The notes under the pieces were generated by a model. That model was not told where the DNA came from, did no database searches, and saw nothing but the letters and a program-made list of their open reading frames with translations. A program made the translations under genes and the position numbers. Shown here one piece after another: positions 34,334 through 46,300 of a stretch of 64,000 nucleotides of DNA (its first letter is position 1; every line of letters starts with the position of its first letter). The stretch comes from Theristus sp. LFF4_11 (Eukaryota > Nematoda > Chromadorea > Monhysterida > Xyalidae): the NCBI GenBank assembly GCA_030248135.1, contig JASANC010000474.1, positions 22,657 through 86,656 on the forward strand. The letters are read 5' to 3'.

Positions 34334-37300
34334 ATGTCCTTTTACTATCAAAAGGTTGCCCGTTCCAGTTTAGTTCTGCTGTGGCTGATTACCTGTGACG
34401 ACGCGAAAATTGAACTTCCGACAAAAAAGCAGGAGAACTTCTCGTGTTTTGGCGACAACCGCATCGAGCCGTGCTTCTTTTACAAGCATAAGGAAATGTC
34501 AGTTCTCAATTATTGTCTAACACTAGCCTTTTCTAGTCTAATCTAACACTAGTCTAACCCGTGCCTTCGGCATAATCCGAAAGAAGCTTTCGATTTTAAT
34601 GTCGATCATCTTTTACCCGTTTTTTTATTCAGTTGAGAATTTTTTGATAGTCATAAATTGAAGGGCCTGTTCTTTAGTTTATTTGGTTATATCATTTCAC
34701 AATTTTTACTGAACGTACCAAGCAACCCACATTCGTTGATTTTCATTTCGATCACTTGCGCAGCGGTAATCAATTGCTTAGATAGGCATTTCTTGCATGG
34801 TTGAAAGAACCGTACATGGTATTAGCTAAAGCAAACTGTTCAAACTAAATATTTTTTTATCTTTTCGTGAAAATTGTCATTTGTGCTTTTCTTTATTGCG
34901 CTATTGAAAATACGGCCCTGAATAAATAGCTACTAATTTTGCTACTGAGTTTTTAAACCCGTTTAAAAATAACCCAAGCAAGGCCTTTTTGATGAAGCAA
35001 AAAATAAATGGAAGACACGAAGTGACATTTTAATTATAATACCCGTTTTCAAAAAGTTTCAAAGTGCTCACCAAGTGTGACATAGTGTAGGGTACCTGAA
35101 CATGACGCTGCAGGTTACTATAACCTGCAGAGTACTGTAAGTGTACACTGTTGTCAAGTTTTCGAGTGCATTTTTCAGCGATGGCGGTTTACAATACTGC
35201 TACGACATGTACCCGATCAGCACCGATGAGGGCGACGACCTCGGCTTTGGCGGCGAAGACGAACTCGAACGAATATACGCCAGGCGCCGCCTATCCAGGT
35301 ATACCCTGGTCATTCGAACGTGTCGCATCACACGCAGAAAAATGTTTTGCATCCTGCAGTCCACTGCAAACTGCACTGCAACACCTCACAAAAAAGTTGC
35401 CACGTTGACAATCGCTTGTTCTGAATACCCGTTAGTTGCCGGCGCGCATGTATTGTGGATTTATTCAAACGTGCCCGAACTAAAATGACGTCATTTGCTT
35501 CAAAAATGCCCGTTTGTCAAAGTACAGGCACTAAAATTTCGGTTTGGTGTGACTGATTCGACATTCACCCATTGTTTAAAATTGCGCATATGAGGTCCCC
35601 TTACAAAAAATCAAAATCAAAATGTTTTGGATAAAAGTGGAACTTTGTGTGACGAATAAAAAAGTGTGACACCTTATGAGTGGAGGAAGTTTTGTAAAAA
35701 GTTTTTGGATTAAATAATCCGTCGTTCTTCCGTAAAAATTAGCGTTTTCGGACCAGATCTTATCAAGGCAGAACTTTGAACTTTAACTTTACCGTTTCAG
35801 CTCACGATTCACAGTGTCAAATTTTCCACTGTCCCTCGCCCCCCGCCCCGTGTCCCCCGTAACTCCCCCAGTGTCCCCTCGTTTGTCGACGACGACGTCA
35901 TCGGTGTTTGTCGCCGTTGTTGTGCCGTTTCTGTTACATTGTATTTTGGTGCTCATAAGTTGGATTGACTGTTCAAATAATTTTCTTCAGCATTTATTCC
36001 AGATTTTCTGTGGCATTGTAACCATATACTTCCCGGACTTCTCCCGCGCGGACATTTAATGATTGCCGTTCGTTAAATTTGTAAGGTGTATATTTGTCTT
36101 CAATAAAAAGGAACAAAAGTGTAATTCGTGCACATTGCAAGTTGATGATGCAAGTTGCACATTGATGTTTCACGTACGAAAACAAAAAAAATGGTAGCGA
36201 TTGAATCATTAAAATTTTTTATTCCTTCTAATCAGTACAATCATTTTTATTCCTAATCATTGTTCCTTTCCATTGAAAACAAATACGAACGGAAGTTATG
36301 AAATAGTGCGGCGGGAAAAAATGTCCGCCGCGGGAAATGTCCGTCTGGGAAATGTCCGCGCGGGAGATGTGTGGATACGTAATAAACGCGTATCGACGTT
36401 TCCTCTGAATCGATATTATCCAACGGCGTCGCCCTGAAATCCAAAATAACGTTTGGGCATGGTTTTCAACACTTTTTGACTGAATTGTCAATACAATTCA
36501 GACGAAGTTAGATGCTGCAGAGTTTTCAACGGTTTCCGTTGTCAAAAAAAAACATAAGGTCCTTAAAAACAGGTCCAACCTTATAAGTGAGGGCAGGATT
36601 TTGACGAAATCAAAGATTAGATTTGTTGGGCTTCCCGACTTGTGACATTTCGCCCACGTTTGGATCCAAACACCAATCACGATTTTGGTTCCAAAGGAGT
36701 TTGTCAATTTTCTATGGGTCAAACACTTTGGTTACCTTTGGCACGCAAACAGTTAGCAGCGGTTTCGTAAGACATACATGTATAAGAAAGAACATGCGCG
36801 CTGGGAACTGTTCCAGGATATATTGAAGACAAGCTACAATGTATTGTTACGAAGTTGAACGAAGCAACGAGAGTGATTAAATACAGAAGATTCCAGAAAA
36901 ACAATGAAAGAATACAGGAATGATGCAAACACAGAAAGTAAACAGGTGTGGGAATCATGATAAACAAACACTCACATGACTCCTGAACTAGCCACAACAA
37001 TCAACAAGCCTGTACATAAAGGATCAACAATGGAACATGTGATCCCACTCAAAGACGTCATAAACAACAATGGAATCTCAGGAATGTAATGTAATCGATG
37101 CGTCCTCAAAACATACAATTCACCTAAAAAGGTGATGACGCAAATCAAAGCCAGACACAACAGAAATTCGTCAGACTTCGTCAGACGCCACCGGAACCTT
37201 ATATAAGGAGATCGGACATCCTGACGGAGATCATTCAATTTTCATTCTATTCGATTTCTACTATTGTTGCGGACCGTTGTTATATTGAATAAAAGTTGGG

Positions 37301-40300
37301 TTGAATTATGTGGGACTGTCGGAATTATTTGTAGTAAACACGAAACTATTAGGGACATAACAGCACCGTAACAAGTGGTGTTTCCGCCCAGTTTCGTGTA
37401 CACTGCGAAAGTTAAAATTCCCGGCTGGCCACCGGTGAATCAGGAAGCCCTATAGGCAAGGAATAACAGCGGAACCGAGCGGAAGCGGAAGTACTGCGCA
37501 GAAGAAGTTTGAATAAAGACAAAGTCTAAAACTTGGAACTTAGACCAGAATTCGACTTATAGCAAATATCGTGACGGAAATTGTCGCCGGAAACGGAAAA
37601 GATTAAAATTTTGAATTTTCAAGAAGCAAAGCTCAATAAATTTGCGCGTGGATAAAAACGCTCAAGCTGGTGGAAAAATATACAGCACAAGTGTGCAGTA
37701 CGCTTTGAAAATCCAGGCTTGGTCTGCTTGCTTTACACAGTGATACACTACAGGAAAATAAATCATGAACAGTGCTGAATGCACGGGGTGGCAGCGAGAA
37801 ACAGGAAAAAAAAAGCCTAAATCTACAGCCGTTGGTGTAGCACAGAGCCAAGAAGCGAAAATCAATATACGGCGTGAACCATAAACAGAGATTGAAAAAG
37901 TGATCAGGCAATTGAAAGAGCGTGCAATGCCAGAATATCTGTTGAAAAACAATAAACCAGACTGGTTGGGCAAAGTGGGTGATACAATACATCGGGTTTT
38001 GATCACGCGTACCATTTTCTACAAGAAATTCGGGTTCACAAACACGAAAACAAGCTAACTTTGATTCACGCGTGCAGCATCCAGGGAACGCCGGTTCGAC
38101 GAGTAGCAGTGCAGCAACCGGGTAATGTGAATTGTAATCTTAAGAATTGTAATACGCGCCAGCACATGGCTTTATTGCGGCCTATTGACATCAAGTTGCC
38201 GGACAAGCAGTACTGGCAGGAAATAGAGAGTAACAATTTCAGATTTTTACTACAGTAATCGCATGATCGCATAATCATACGATCAAATTCCATGAATATT
38301 GGTTCTTGAACTTTTAATGGCAAGCAAATTTCGACATTTTAGACGTTAGAAAGACAAAACAAAAAAAAACAAGAAATCGTGGAAATTATAAACAATTTAG
38401 AAAATCATAAACAAATTTTGCCAGTCAGACTTCGAGCGTCTGTTTGTTTTTCAAATTGCAGTTTTTTCTTGAAGCTATTCGGCGAACACTGTTTGGATTT
38501 ACGACACTGGAAAATACGCTAGTGAACGCGGGGAGGAATCAACGGAATTTGGCGTTTATATTTGTCCAACAGATCAAAGCATCGAAGGCCGGCAATAAAT
38601 TACGCTACTTGGCTGACAACTTCAGGCCATCGAAGATCCCGTCACGATGCTATTGAAACACGGTTGAAAAGCAAACGTCAATGCATCAACGACAAATTTC
38701 TTCAGAGGAAATATTTTTGTGATAAATCAAATGAAAGCATAATGCAAATAAATGTGTAATGTGAAAGATTTACTGTGATAAATACACGTTTGCCGTAATC
38801 AAATATTTCACGAATATCCCACATTACCCTGTCGAATGTTTTTCTTTTCAGTATATGTTTTCACAGATTTTACGCACAGTACCCGGGTTGTTCGTCCATA
38901 CGGAATCATAGCCAGTGGTTCATTTTGAAATTTTCGTAACGTGTTTCACATGTTTTTCTCGCAATACGAGGACATTTTTGTTCGGAGCACACATTGTGTT
39001 TACGTTATGTTCGTGATACACCATTTTAGTATGTTTTCAATGTTCATTTTTTAATTTCAATTTTTAATACACATATGTTCACTTTTTGACAATTGTCGGG
39101 CACGTTGCCTTCTTTTCGGTTCCATGGCGATGATGCAAAACAAAGATGATGAAGTTAAAAGCATTGATAGTCGGCTTTGGTTATTGAGGACAATCAACCT
39201 CCGGTAGCGGGGGTGTTACGAAGTTGAACGAAGCAACGAGAGTGATAAAATACAGAAGATTCCAGAAAAACAATGAAAGAGTACAGGAATGATGCAAACA
39301 CAGAAAGTAAACAGGTGTGGGAATCATGATAAACAAACACTCACATGACTCCTGAACTAGCCACAACAATCAACAAGCCTGTACATAAAGGATCAACAAT
39401 GAAACATGTGATCCCACTCAAAGACGTCATAAACAACAATGGAATCTCAGGAATGTAATGAAATCGATGCGTCCTCAAAACATACAATTCACCTAAAAAG
39501 GTGATGACGCAAATCAAAGCCGGACAACAGAAATTCGTCAGACTTCGTCAGACGCCACCGGAACCCTATATAAGGAGAGCGGACATCCTGAGTTTTCGCT
39601 GATGTTTCAGCCAGACATAACATCCGTCTGAGCTGGTCATCATGTTTGATTGGGCTGTGCAGCCCGGGCCTTGTCGTACTGACGAGCCTGGGGGCCCGCG
39701 GTATACGCTTACCAGGCGAAACCGCCAGGAGTGCTTGCACGTTGTTATCCTGACGGAAATCATTCAATTTTCATTCTATTCGATTTCTACTATTGTTGCG
39801 GACCGTTGTTATATTGAATAAAAGTTGGATTGAATTTTGTGGGACTGTCGGAATTATTCGTAGTAAACACGAAACTATTAGGGACATAACAGCACCGTAA
39901 CACTATTGTCAACGTGGCAACTATTTTTTGCCAGTAGTGCGGTTTGTGACTGTACAGCGTTATTGTGTGCATTACTCAATGCATGGACTTCACACTTGAA
40001 CTATAATCTTCAAACTTTTCCAGATGCCTCTCTAGAGACATTAACGGTGGTGTATTGCTGCCATCCATCTTACCCAAGGGCATCTGCATCGACGGCAAAA
40101 ACGCGAAAAATCGATATGTTAGCTACTACCGTATTACCCCCATTAACCCCCCCCCACCATAATCCCCCCCACCAATAAACCCCCACCCCCCGACCAGTTT
40201 CCGAATAATCCCCCCCAATAATCCCCCATGGGGGTTAATTGGAAACCTGTTTGAAACACATACCCAGCGAATTCAGTGGCTGAATGCAGTGACATTGGTG

Positions 40301-43300
40301 AAATTGTGCTACCAAATGGCCCCAAAAGGATGAATTAATGGTAATTAATTTCTGTGGCAAGGCGACCTGATGCGTGAGATTTAATGTTAAATTGTGATTT
40401 AAGTTACTTAATTTCTAATCCAGCAAAGCCAACACTTTTATTTTAAATTAAGATTTTATTGCGAACGCCATAAGAAAAATACGCGCATGAAAAAACAGTC
40501 GAAAGAATCGCGAGGCACCGTACAAGATATAAAAAAAACGAGAACGTGTTTTACAAAAGAACTGACTGCGAGAGAACTGACTGCGAGAAAAAAATCTGAA
40601 ATCTAAAATATCCAGACGCCAAACAGAAAACAAGACATAAAACAGATGTGGTAGACATAACGAACATGAAGAATTTCGCAGATTCCAAAACACGCAAAGA
40701 ACATTCCGATTTACAAATGCAAATCTTGATCTCTTCAAAAATGCAACAATGTAAACATTTGACATGACATTAGACATAGAAAAATTTTCATTCTTATTTT
40801 CTTTTTATTTTCGCCGCCACCGATAAGCAGCCGCCATTGCCGCGCACGCGATCCACTGGATTACTGTAATGAAAAACATAAAATAAAAAATTTTAATGAT
40901 TATAATGTTGAGCTTAACTTTAACGCGCACCGAGAATGCGTGGACGTGAACGTGAAAGTGAACGTGAAAGTTAACGTGAACGTGAACTTTGTTACACTCC
41001 TCCCCGGCTAAACTTTCGCTTGTCCGCAAGCGCCGCTAGACGCTCAGAACGTCGTACCTGTGGCATGGACACGCGGTTGCTCGAGACCGGGGATTCTAGC
41101 GTGGCCGCGGGCTGGATCGTGGCGTCGGAGTCTCCGCGCGGTTCGGGACTCCCCCCGACGGGTCGTACTGCGACGGTGGCGTGCTCTGCAATTTTCAAAC
41201 GATTGAGGTGTACCGTGTCTATAGGGGTGTCGCAACCAAAGGGGACAATACGCGCATTCGTGGCCGTGACTGAAACGATCGTGTAAGGGCCCTTCCATTT
41301 TGGCGCGAGTTTTAACGAGACATAGTGGTTCGCGATTCAAGCGACAACAGTTCTGTGTGATGTGAATAATCACGCGGTACTTTGCACGTGGGCCATATCC
41401 GGTTAGGATGTGCGCCCATCTTGCGCATCCGCCGAATCTGCCGAGACATTCGCGTTCACGCGATTTGCAAAATTTGTCTTCAACGATGCGCGTAAATTTT
41501 TCGTCGCGTGTCTTGAATTTGAACGATTCCGTTGGTGTGGCAAAATTTTCTCTAACCAACTCGTGTTCTCCGCGGTTTTTAGCGCGAGTTTCAACGTGGG
41601 CTTCAACGCAGCTTTCAGCGTGGGTTTCATTGCGATCACATGAATGCGGTTCTAATTCTGGTGCTGTGTCCTCTGCGGAATTTTTGTCGCGCGGTTTGGG
41701 ATTTTCTGCTGCGGTCAGCGGACACTGCGCGGTGCGATCGAGTTCGGGGAACATTTTGAGTGTGCGGCTCCAACTAACAAGTAAATATTCATTCGGGGAG
41801 CAACCGTGTTTGAGTGCAGCTTCCACGCGAGCGACTTCTTGCACAGCGCTGTTGAAATCCAATGGCAAAAACGGCAGTAGCGCGCGAAACGCGATTACTA
41901 GTGTGGGGCGTAGTCCGGCCAGAAAAAGTTCGCGAAGAATCTTCCTCCAACACGCGAGGGATTCTTTGGATCCACCACTGGCTCGCTTGGCCAGCTTATA
42001 CAACTCACATGCGTACATGGGCACGGACTCCCGGTCACCCTGACGACGGTTGTACAACAACTCAGAAGCGAAATCCGCGTCGTCTTCACTAGTAAACTGG
42101 GCCAAAAAGCTATTTTTCGATTCTGCATAACTGCACGTTCGTGATTGCGGGGCTACGCGCGCGCTGCGTTGTGACTGCGAGAACTGCGCTTGCGAAATAA
42201 AATTGCTGAGCCATGATTCAGCACAGCCGCTCAATCGAGATGCAAATAAATTTGGCCAGAAGTACTCGTGGACGCAACATGCGGTTACTATTTTTTCAAA
42301 CTGCTCCACCCATGATGGGGCGTGTTCCCATGGATCGCGACCGTGAAATAAAGGCAACAGAGCTAGACGGCAAAATACGGCTTGCTCTGGAGGCGCGTGA
42401 GCGCGAGAGTGCGATTCAAATTCGTTATCCAAAGCAGCAAGTTGCTGTTGCAGTGCTGCAACTCGGGCTTCCAGTTGTTGCAAATGCGACTCAGTGATAA
42501 ACTCGCGTTCAAATCAAACTCAAGAAAAAAAATTAGAATCAACTTACGCGATGCAGCAGCATCGTTATGCCCGAAGAGAAATCTGCATGGTCGCCACCAC
42601 CCGTAAATTATTTTGCGTCGAAGCGTTGATTATTTTCCGTCGAGTTAAAATTTGTTGAAAATTATGCGAATGCGGGCTCACGGACTCTCGGGCTCACGGG
42701 CTCCGGCGCCCGCCCCACGGGCGCCACGGAGGATCAGCTGAGATTCAGTTGTAGCTCGGTGCGTTCGAATTATTCAGTTGCGCTGCGATGCACGGACGAC
42801 CGCGATTCGAGAAAAAAAATACGCGAAAAAAAACTACTGCAAGTCCATTATCGACGCCAAACGGTGAATGCAACGAGAAGTGAGAAATACAAAAAACGAC
42901 TACGCGGTTCTAGCGAGACGTGATCGTGAGCGGCAAGGTTGTCGCATGGGTTTAGCTCCCAGCGTGGTCACCAGTGTGGCAAGGCGACCTGATGCGTGAG
43001 ATTTAATGTTAAATTGTGATTTAAGTTACTTAATTTCTAATCCAGCAAAGCCAACACTTTTATTTCAAATTAAGATTTTATTGCGAACGCCATAAGAAAA
43101 ATACGCGCATGAAAAAACAGTCGAAAGAATCGCGAGGCACCGTACAAGATATAAAAAAACGAGAACGTGTTTTACAAAAGAACTGACTGCGAGAGAACTG
43201 ACTGCGAGAAAAAAAATCTGAAATCTAAAATATCCAGACGCCAAACAGAAAACAAGACATAAAACAGATGTGGTAGACATAACGAACATGAAGAATTTCG

Positions 43301-46300
43301 CAGATTCCAAAACACGCAAAGAACATTCCGATTTACAAATGCAAATCTTGATCTCTTCCAAAATGCAACAATGTAAACATTTGACATGACATTAGACATA
43401 GAAAAATTTTCATTCTTATTTTCTTTTTATTTTCGCCGCCACCGATAAGCAGCCGCCATTGCCGCGCACGCGATCCACTGGATTACTGTAATGAAAAACA
43501 TAAAATAAAAAATTTTAATGATTATAATGTTGAGCTTAACTTTAACGCACACCGAGAATGCGTGGACGTGAACGTGAAAGTGAACGTGAAAGTTAACGTG
43601 AACGTGAACTTTGTTACATTTCATTACAAAAGGCTGTTACAAAAGGAAATCTCTGTGAAAAGTAGAAGTTTCTGCGACTTTCTTGCCTGCCATGCAAGGT
43701 ATTTTTGCCATTTTTCAATAAACCCCCACCCCTAGATTTTTTTGTAAATAACCCCCCCCCCACCAATAATCCCCCCCACCAATAAACCCCCACCCCTAAA
43801 AGTCGCTGACGTATTAATCCCCCATGGGGGTTTATTGGGGGTAATACGGTATCAGATAATAATTACGGGCTTTACGTGAAGCTGTTGTTCCAATCAGACA
43901 TTTTTAAATTTTACAAAAATCTTACGTGTCATTTGACGTAACGTTTTTAAGTGACAATTACCGGGCCGTGCATCGCGAGTGAAAGTAGTGTAGATTTATC
44001 AAAACGCGTCGGACCGAAATGACGTTTGAAAACGCTCATTTCTCAGGCACACATTACGCACCCGAATATCTGCTTGATGCACCCCTTTCCTTCATGCAGT
44101 TTTTGCACAAGAAAAGATCAACTAAACTGAAAGTACAGGTTGCTGTGCTTAACAAGCGCTTGCAAGGCATTTTAGAGTACGAGACGCCTTATTTTGGTCC
44201 GACAGGTGTTCGAAAAACAGTGCAAAAAGTGTTCTATGCCTTGTGAAACGCTGAAGATGTTATCAAAAACGCAAGTTGCTTTCGAGCTGCAAATGCAACG
44301 CGTTTACACAGGTGGTGAACTGCGGCGAAGGTTCGATTATGTATTCAAAGAACACTGACGATGATATGAACCGCCCAATCTATCGAATGTATTTCTGCTG
44401 CTGTAAGGGACGCGACTGTAATCAATTCATGAGCGCTCGAATGAAGTACTTGAAGGTTTGGTGAAAACTTTGATGGCCAGTTGGGGTCAACTTGGCACGG
44501 TCAACTGTACACTGCAAACACGAAAGACGCTTCATGCAGACATACAGGCGCTGCCAGTCACGGACTGTTACCTTTTGCTTTTATTTTGGTTCGGCGACGT
44601 AATGCGTGCATGGAAAACACTTAAAGCAGCTTCATACCAGACGCTGCAATTCAAAATTGGTGATGTGGGTGGACCGAGTCCACGAGCCGCGCATGAGTCA
44701 CTTGCACCATTTTGAGTTACCGCATCAAGCATGGGAAACGAATTTCCTTTCCGCGTCTTGCATCGCAGCGCCAAACGAAAAGCCATCATTATACACGTGT
44801 TTTTTTGTGTTGCGGTAGTCCGCACACGTTGGCCAATCAGCTTACCGCTGAAAAAAACACAAACACACAGACACGCGCGTACAAAGACAAGAGCACCCGA
44901 TTAACAGTCGGCATCATCGTTGGCATCACCGTGCTGCTGCTCACTGTCGCTTACGCAATCACGCTGTTCTTCATGTGCTGCTCGTTTCGTGCTGCGAGAA
45001 ACTTACGCAAATCCAGGTGAAATTCCCGTGTTCTCTGTCGCAAGTGTTTTACGGTTTTGTGTTCTTGTGCTGTCACAGCGTGTGTTCTCCCGTTCTGTCA
45101 ATGTTCCCGTTCTGGCAAAAATGTACTTCCCGTGCTGTTGCAAGTGTATGTCCCGTGCTGTCACAACTAACAAATGTGAGACCCGTTCTGTCACAAGTGT
45201 GTCACCACACCGATGCTGAGTGAAAATATCCACTTTTTCTTAATTTTTACAGAAGGTCCCAAGACACGGAAACAACCGACAGTCAGTACACGACACTTGA
45301 CGCGCTTGGTCTGTTGTTTGTGTGCATTTTGTGAAACATGCAATGAGTTGTTGCTCTCACATTTTATCCCACATTTTATCCCACATTTATCTTTTTTTCA
45401 TACCCACTGCGTTAGATTTTCAGACTCTGACTATGACTATGCTACTTTGCCCAAACCAATGGACTCGAATCACAGAAATAGTGGATCGAGATCATTATCA
45501 AGCTCAATGGTTTGTGTGTGGAATTGTTTGCAGTTTCTCAAGATTCGTTTACGTTTCTGCCCGTTCAACAACCTTTTTTCAACAAGCCATAACAAGTTTT
45601 CGCGTGAAGCTTGCTGTGTTTTACATTTTGTTTCAAACGCCTATCGACAGGCTTTGCAAAACACCAGACACACCGATGAGAGGACAGACGCCATATGTGT
45701 GCTTCCATGACATACGCGCCAGTGTGTTTGTGGTGTTGGCACTGACAGTCTAACTCTATAACATATCCAACCAGCTGTTTGGTTGGTGATCACGTGATGC
45801 TTTCAATCTGTGCAGGCATTGCTGTGAAGAAGCGGACTTTGGTTTCCACAGAATGTATGCATCACGAACACCAACCAATCAACTAGTTGGACATGTTATA
45901 GAGTTCACTTTAGAATGTACTATAGATGGTATGAATAATTCATTCGTCAAACTCTGAGTTTGAATAATGAATGACGAATGAATAATATATTATTCAAATA
46001 GTATTATTCACGTAATTTTTCAAATTATTCATTATTCACTTGAATAATTTGCCGATAGTGAATGATTAATGAATAATGAACGATTGTTCATTGACTTTTA
46101 TCTACCACTTTGTATTTTTTACCCTTAGCACATTGATGCTATTGTTGTCGGATCAATGGCGGAGAGGATCAATAGTGCAAATCACTATTTCAAACAAATC
46201 AACACTCATCAAAGTAAACAAAGCATTTAATTATAACAAAAGGCCCTAATTTCAGTTTTTCTGATCAGTTCAGGGTAAAACTAATTGGCGACAACTGTTA

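Larger units (their letters stand above)
40353..43618 (-). mobile_element. Gypsy-type LTR retrotransposon B, internal-deletion derivative
   Basis: Two near-identical 644-bp LTRs (40353-40996 and 42975-43618) with ends TGTGGCAAGG / TTTGTTACA and a 4-bp duplication TTTC on both sides. Coding runs on the minus strand. In that sense a primer-binding-site candidate (TGGTGACCACGC) follows the upstream LTR by one base, and a purine tract (GGGGAGGAG) precedes the downstream LTR. The interior keeps gag and the last part of integrase but no protease, reverse transcriptase or RNase H, so it needs enzymes in trans. The near-identical LTRs indicate a recent insertion. Confidence 0.9.
40129..43849. mobile_element. 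TA-flanked MITE (CCGTATTACC family) split by an LTR retrotransposon
   Basis: Ends CCGTATTACCCC / GGGGGTAATACGG with TA on both sides (40127-40128, 43850-43851). The halves 40129-40352 and 43619-43849 together match the intact copy at 14483-14940 in order and orientation. LTR element B inserted in its middle. The left end is 11 bp after exon 3 of the receptor-like gene. Confidence 0.9.

Noticed and set aside
41408..42043. 211-codon plus-strand frame
   Set aside because: It is the antisense shadow of the gag-like frame of LTR element B, whose orientation is fixed by primer site and purine tract.
44098..44246. Exon starting after the pyrimidine tract at 44098
   Set aside because: It is open but in the wrong phase to join exons 2 or 3 of the receptor-like gene, and adds no ectodomain cysteine. 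Exon 3 at 40024 fits both tests.
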